Source of the DNA: Clostridia bacterium
Lineage (GTDB): Bacteria > Bacillota_A > Clostridia > Oscillospirales > SIG627
Direction of reading: 5' to 3'
Length of the DNA stretch: 6,518 bases
Assembly: GCA_017508505.1 (NCBI GenBank)
Contig: JAFVYT010000025.1
Location: 1-6,518 of the forward strand
Shown: positions 5,623 through 6,518 of the stretch, one piece after another
Layout: each line of letters starts with the position of its first letter
Numbering within the stretch: the first letter of the stretch is position 1
The notes under the pieces: generated by a model
Databases searched by the model: none
The model's input: only the letters and a program-made list of their open reading frames with translations
Told to the model about the DNA's origin: nothing
Made by a program: the position numbers and the translations under genes

Positions 5623-6518
5623 TTTTTATCCTTTCTTTCAGAGCCCGAATCCCCTCCAGAGTGAGGGGGTGGATCTCCTGATTTCGATTTTGTAAATGAT
5701 CCCTCGTATTTTCCATCACCTTCAAAAGATAGCTGTCAAGATGCTTCCTTCTCTCCCGCTTCCCTTCGGGCAAGGCGTGATAGAAGGCGTGCCGCATCCC
5801 TTGACAAGCCTCGTGAGGACGGGTCTCCTCAATAAAGTCCGCAAAATAGAGGATCTTTTCCCCAAGGGTCATCCCCGCTCTTCCCGTGGTGTGGTAGCGA
5901 ATGGCCGAGGCCTCCGACTCCTCCAGAAGCCCCTCCTCCAAGGAAAGGCACGCGGCGGAAATGCCGTGAAGCACGGCAGGCGAGACACGGTCCGCATCGG
6001 TCAGGAGGGAGCGCTCCTCCAAATAGGAAAGCTGACGGGACAGCGACCACTCCTTGGTACGGTCGTGTAAGAGCGCCGCAAGACAGAGGGCTTCCTTCCT
6101 TTCGTAGGAAAGGAGCTCACAAAGCCTTGCACATTCCCGCTCCACAGAAAGAGTGTGAGAATAGCGGGACGGGGAAAGGGTGCTTTCCAAAAGAGATAAG
6201 ACCTGTTCCCTGCCCCTCTTCTCCCGGGAACCGTAGAGCCCGTGACGGATCACGTACTCCGAAACCTTTGGGGAAAGGGAAAGGGAGAGCCCCTCTCGTG
6301 AAAGCTCCGTGCGAGCCTCGGACGAGGATATTATATATGCTTTCTTCTTTAAAAGCAATAAGCGGGCACCAAATTCTTTTTCCAGCTCCCTCTTTTTTCC
6401 TTCCATCGCCTCCCTCTCTCCGTCCCGGGACATGGCACAGAGCGTGACGTGGGACAAAAGAAAGGCCGCGTTTTTCCAGGTATGAAAGGAAAGAAGCTGA
6501 TCGCTCCCCACGAACAGA
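5609..6518 (-). CDS. NadD-YqeK fusion: nicotinate-nucleotide adenylyltransferase plus HD-domain hydrolase (partial)
   Basis: The gene runs off the window at 6518; about 302 C-terminal residues are present. Numbering from the GTG (valine) codon at 6511, residues 1-95 are the end of NadD, the enzyme that adenylates nicotinate mononucleotide in NAD synthesis. Evidence is VGSDQLLSFHTWKN at the start (family form GxDxxxxxxxW), a basic SRDGE, ISSSEAR (61-67, family ISSTxIR) and PKVSEYVIRHGLYG (81-94), where single-domain NadD normally ends. The frame then continues into a YqeK-like HD hydrolase: RYSHTLSV (H119), LLHD (H149, D150) with K153, VLHG (H182), RYHTTGR (205-211) and ILYFADFIEETRP (220-232). 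YqeK family members split Ap4A symmetrically to ADP. In many Bacillota nadD and yqeK are separate adjacent genes; here no stop lies between them. GTG 6511 is not the real start. The TGA at 5611-5609 overlaps rsfS by 14 bases. Confidence 0.9.
   Translation of the reverse strand, partial: LFVGSDQLLSFHTWKNAAFLLSHVTLCAMSRDGEREAMEGKKRELEKEFGARLLLLKKKAYIISSSEARTELSREGLSLSLSPKVSEYVIRHGLYGSREKRGREQVLSLLESTLSPSRYSHTLSVERECARLCELLSYERKEALCLAALLHDRTKEWSLSRQLSYLEERSLLTDADRVSPAVLHGISAACLSLEEGLLEESEASAIRYHTTGRAGMTLGEKILYFADFIEETRPHEACQGMRHAFYHALPEGKRERRKHLDSYLLKVMENTRDHLQNRNQEIHPLTLEGIRALKERIKNDSH

Overview
This is an ordinary housekeeping stretch of a moderately GC-rich bacterial chromosome. Every gene lies on the minus strand, so transcription runs from high to low coordinates. 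The block nadD/yqeK, rsfS, leuS, the fungal/archaeal-type (about 360-residue) aspartate-semialdehyde dehydrogenase, the 58-residue S21 protein and the RarA sequence all resemble Clostridia (Bacillota), most plausibly an uncultivated anaerobe. This assignment rests on remembered family resemblance, not a search. Tryptophan is read from TGG, and TGA ends asd and the nadD-yqeK gene, so the standard bacterial code applies.

Layout in transcription order. (1) 6518-5609: the C-terminal part of a NadD-YqeK fusion, cut by the window edge, overlaps rsfS by 14 bases. (2) 5622-5266: rsfS, ribosomal silencing factor. (3) 5223-2821: leuS, complete leucyl-tRNA synthetase, followed by a strong intrinsic terminator (2805-2760). 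(4) 2737-2709: a perfect-consensus sigma-70/SigA-type promoter (TTGACA, 17 bp, TATAAT) drives rpsU (2645-2469), a 58-codon S21 gene. (5) 2468-2335: a structured 134-base intergenic region with several small hairpins and a terminator-like hairpin plus T-tract just ahead of asd. (6) 2334-1255: asd. (7) 1258-17: rarA overlaps asd by ATGA and is split by one in-frame TGA at 568-566.

Functionally the upstream operon joins NAD synthesis, alarmone-type dinucleotide (Ap4A) hydrolysis, ribosome dormancy and leucine charging. The downstream unit joins a ribosomal protein, the aspartate-family amino-acid branch enzyme and a replication-fork clamp-loader-like ATPase.

I found no clear new system: no mobile element, CRISPR array, tRNA or rRNA. 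The items most worth a second look are the in-frame stop in rarA, the possible attenuator between rpsU and asd, and the NadD-YqeK fusion.
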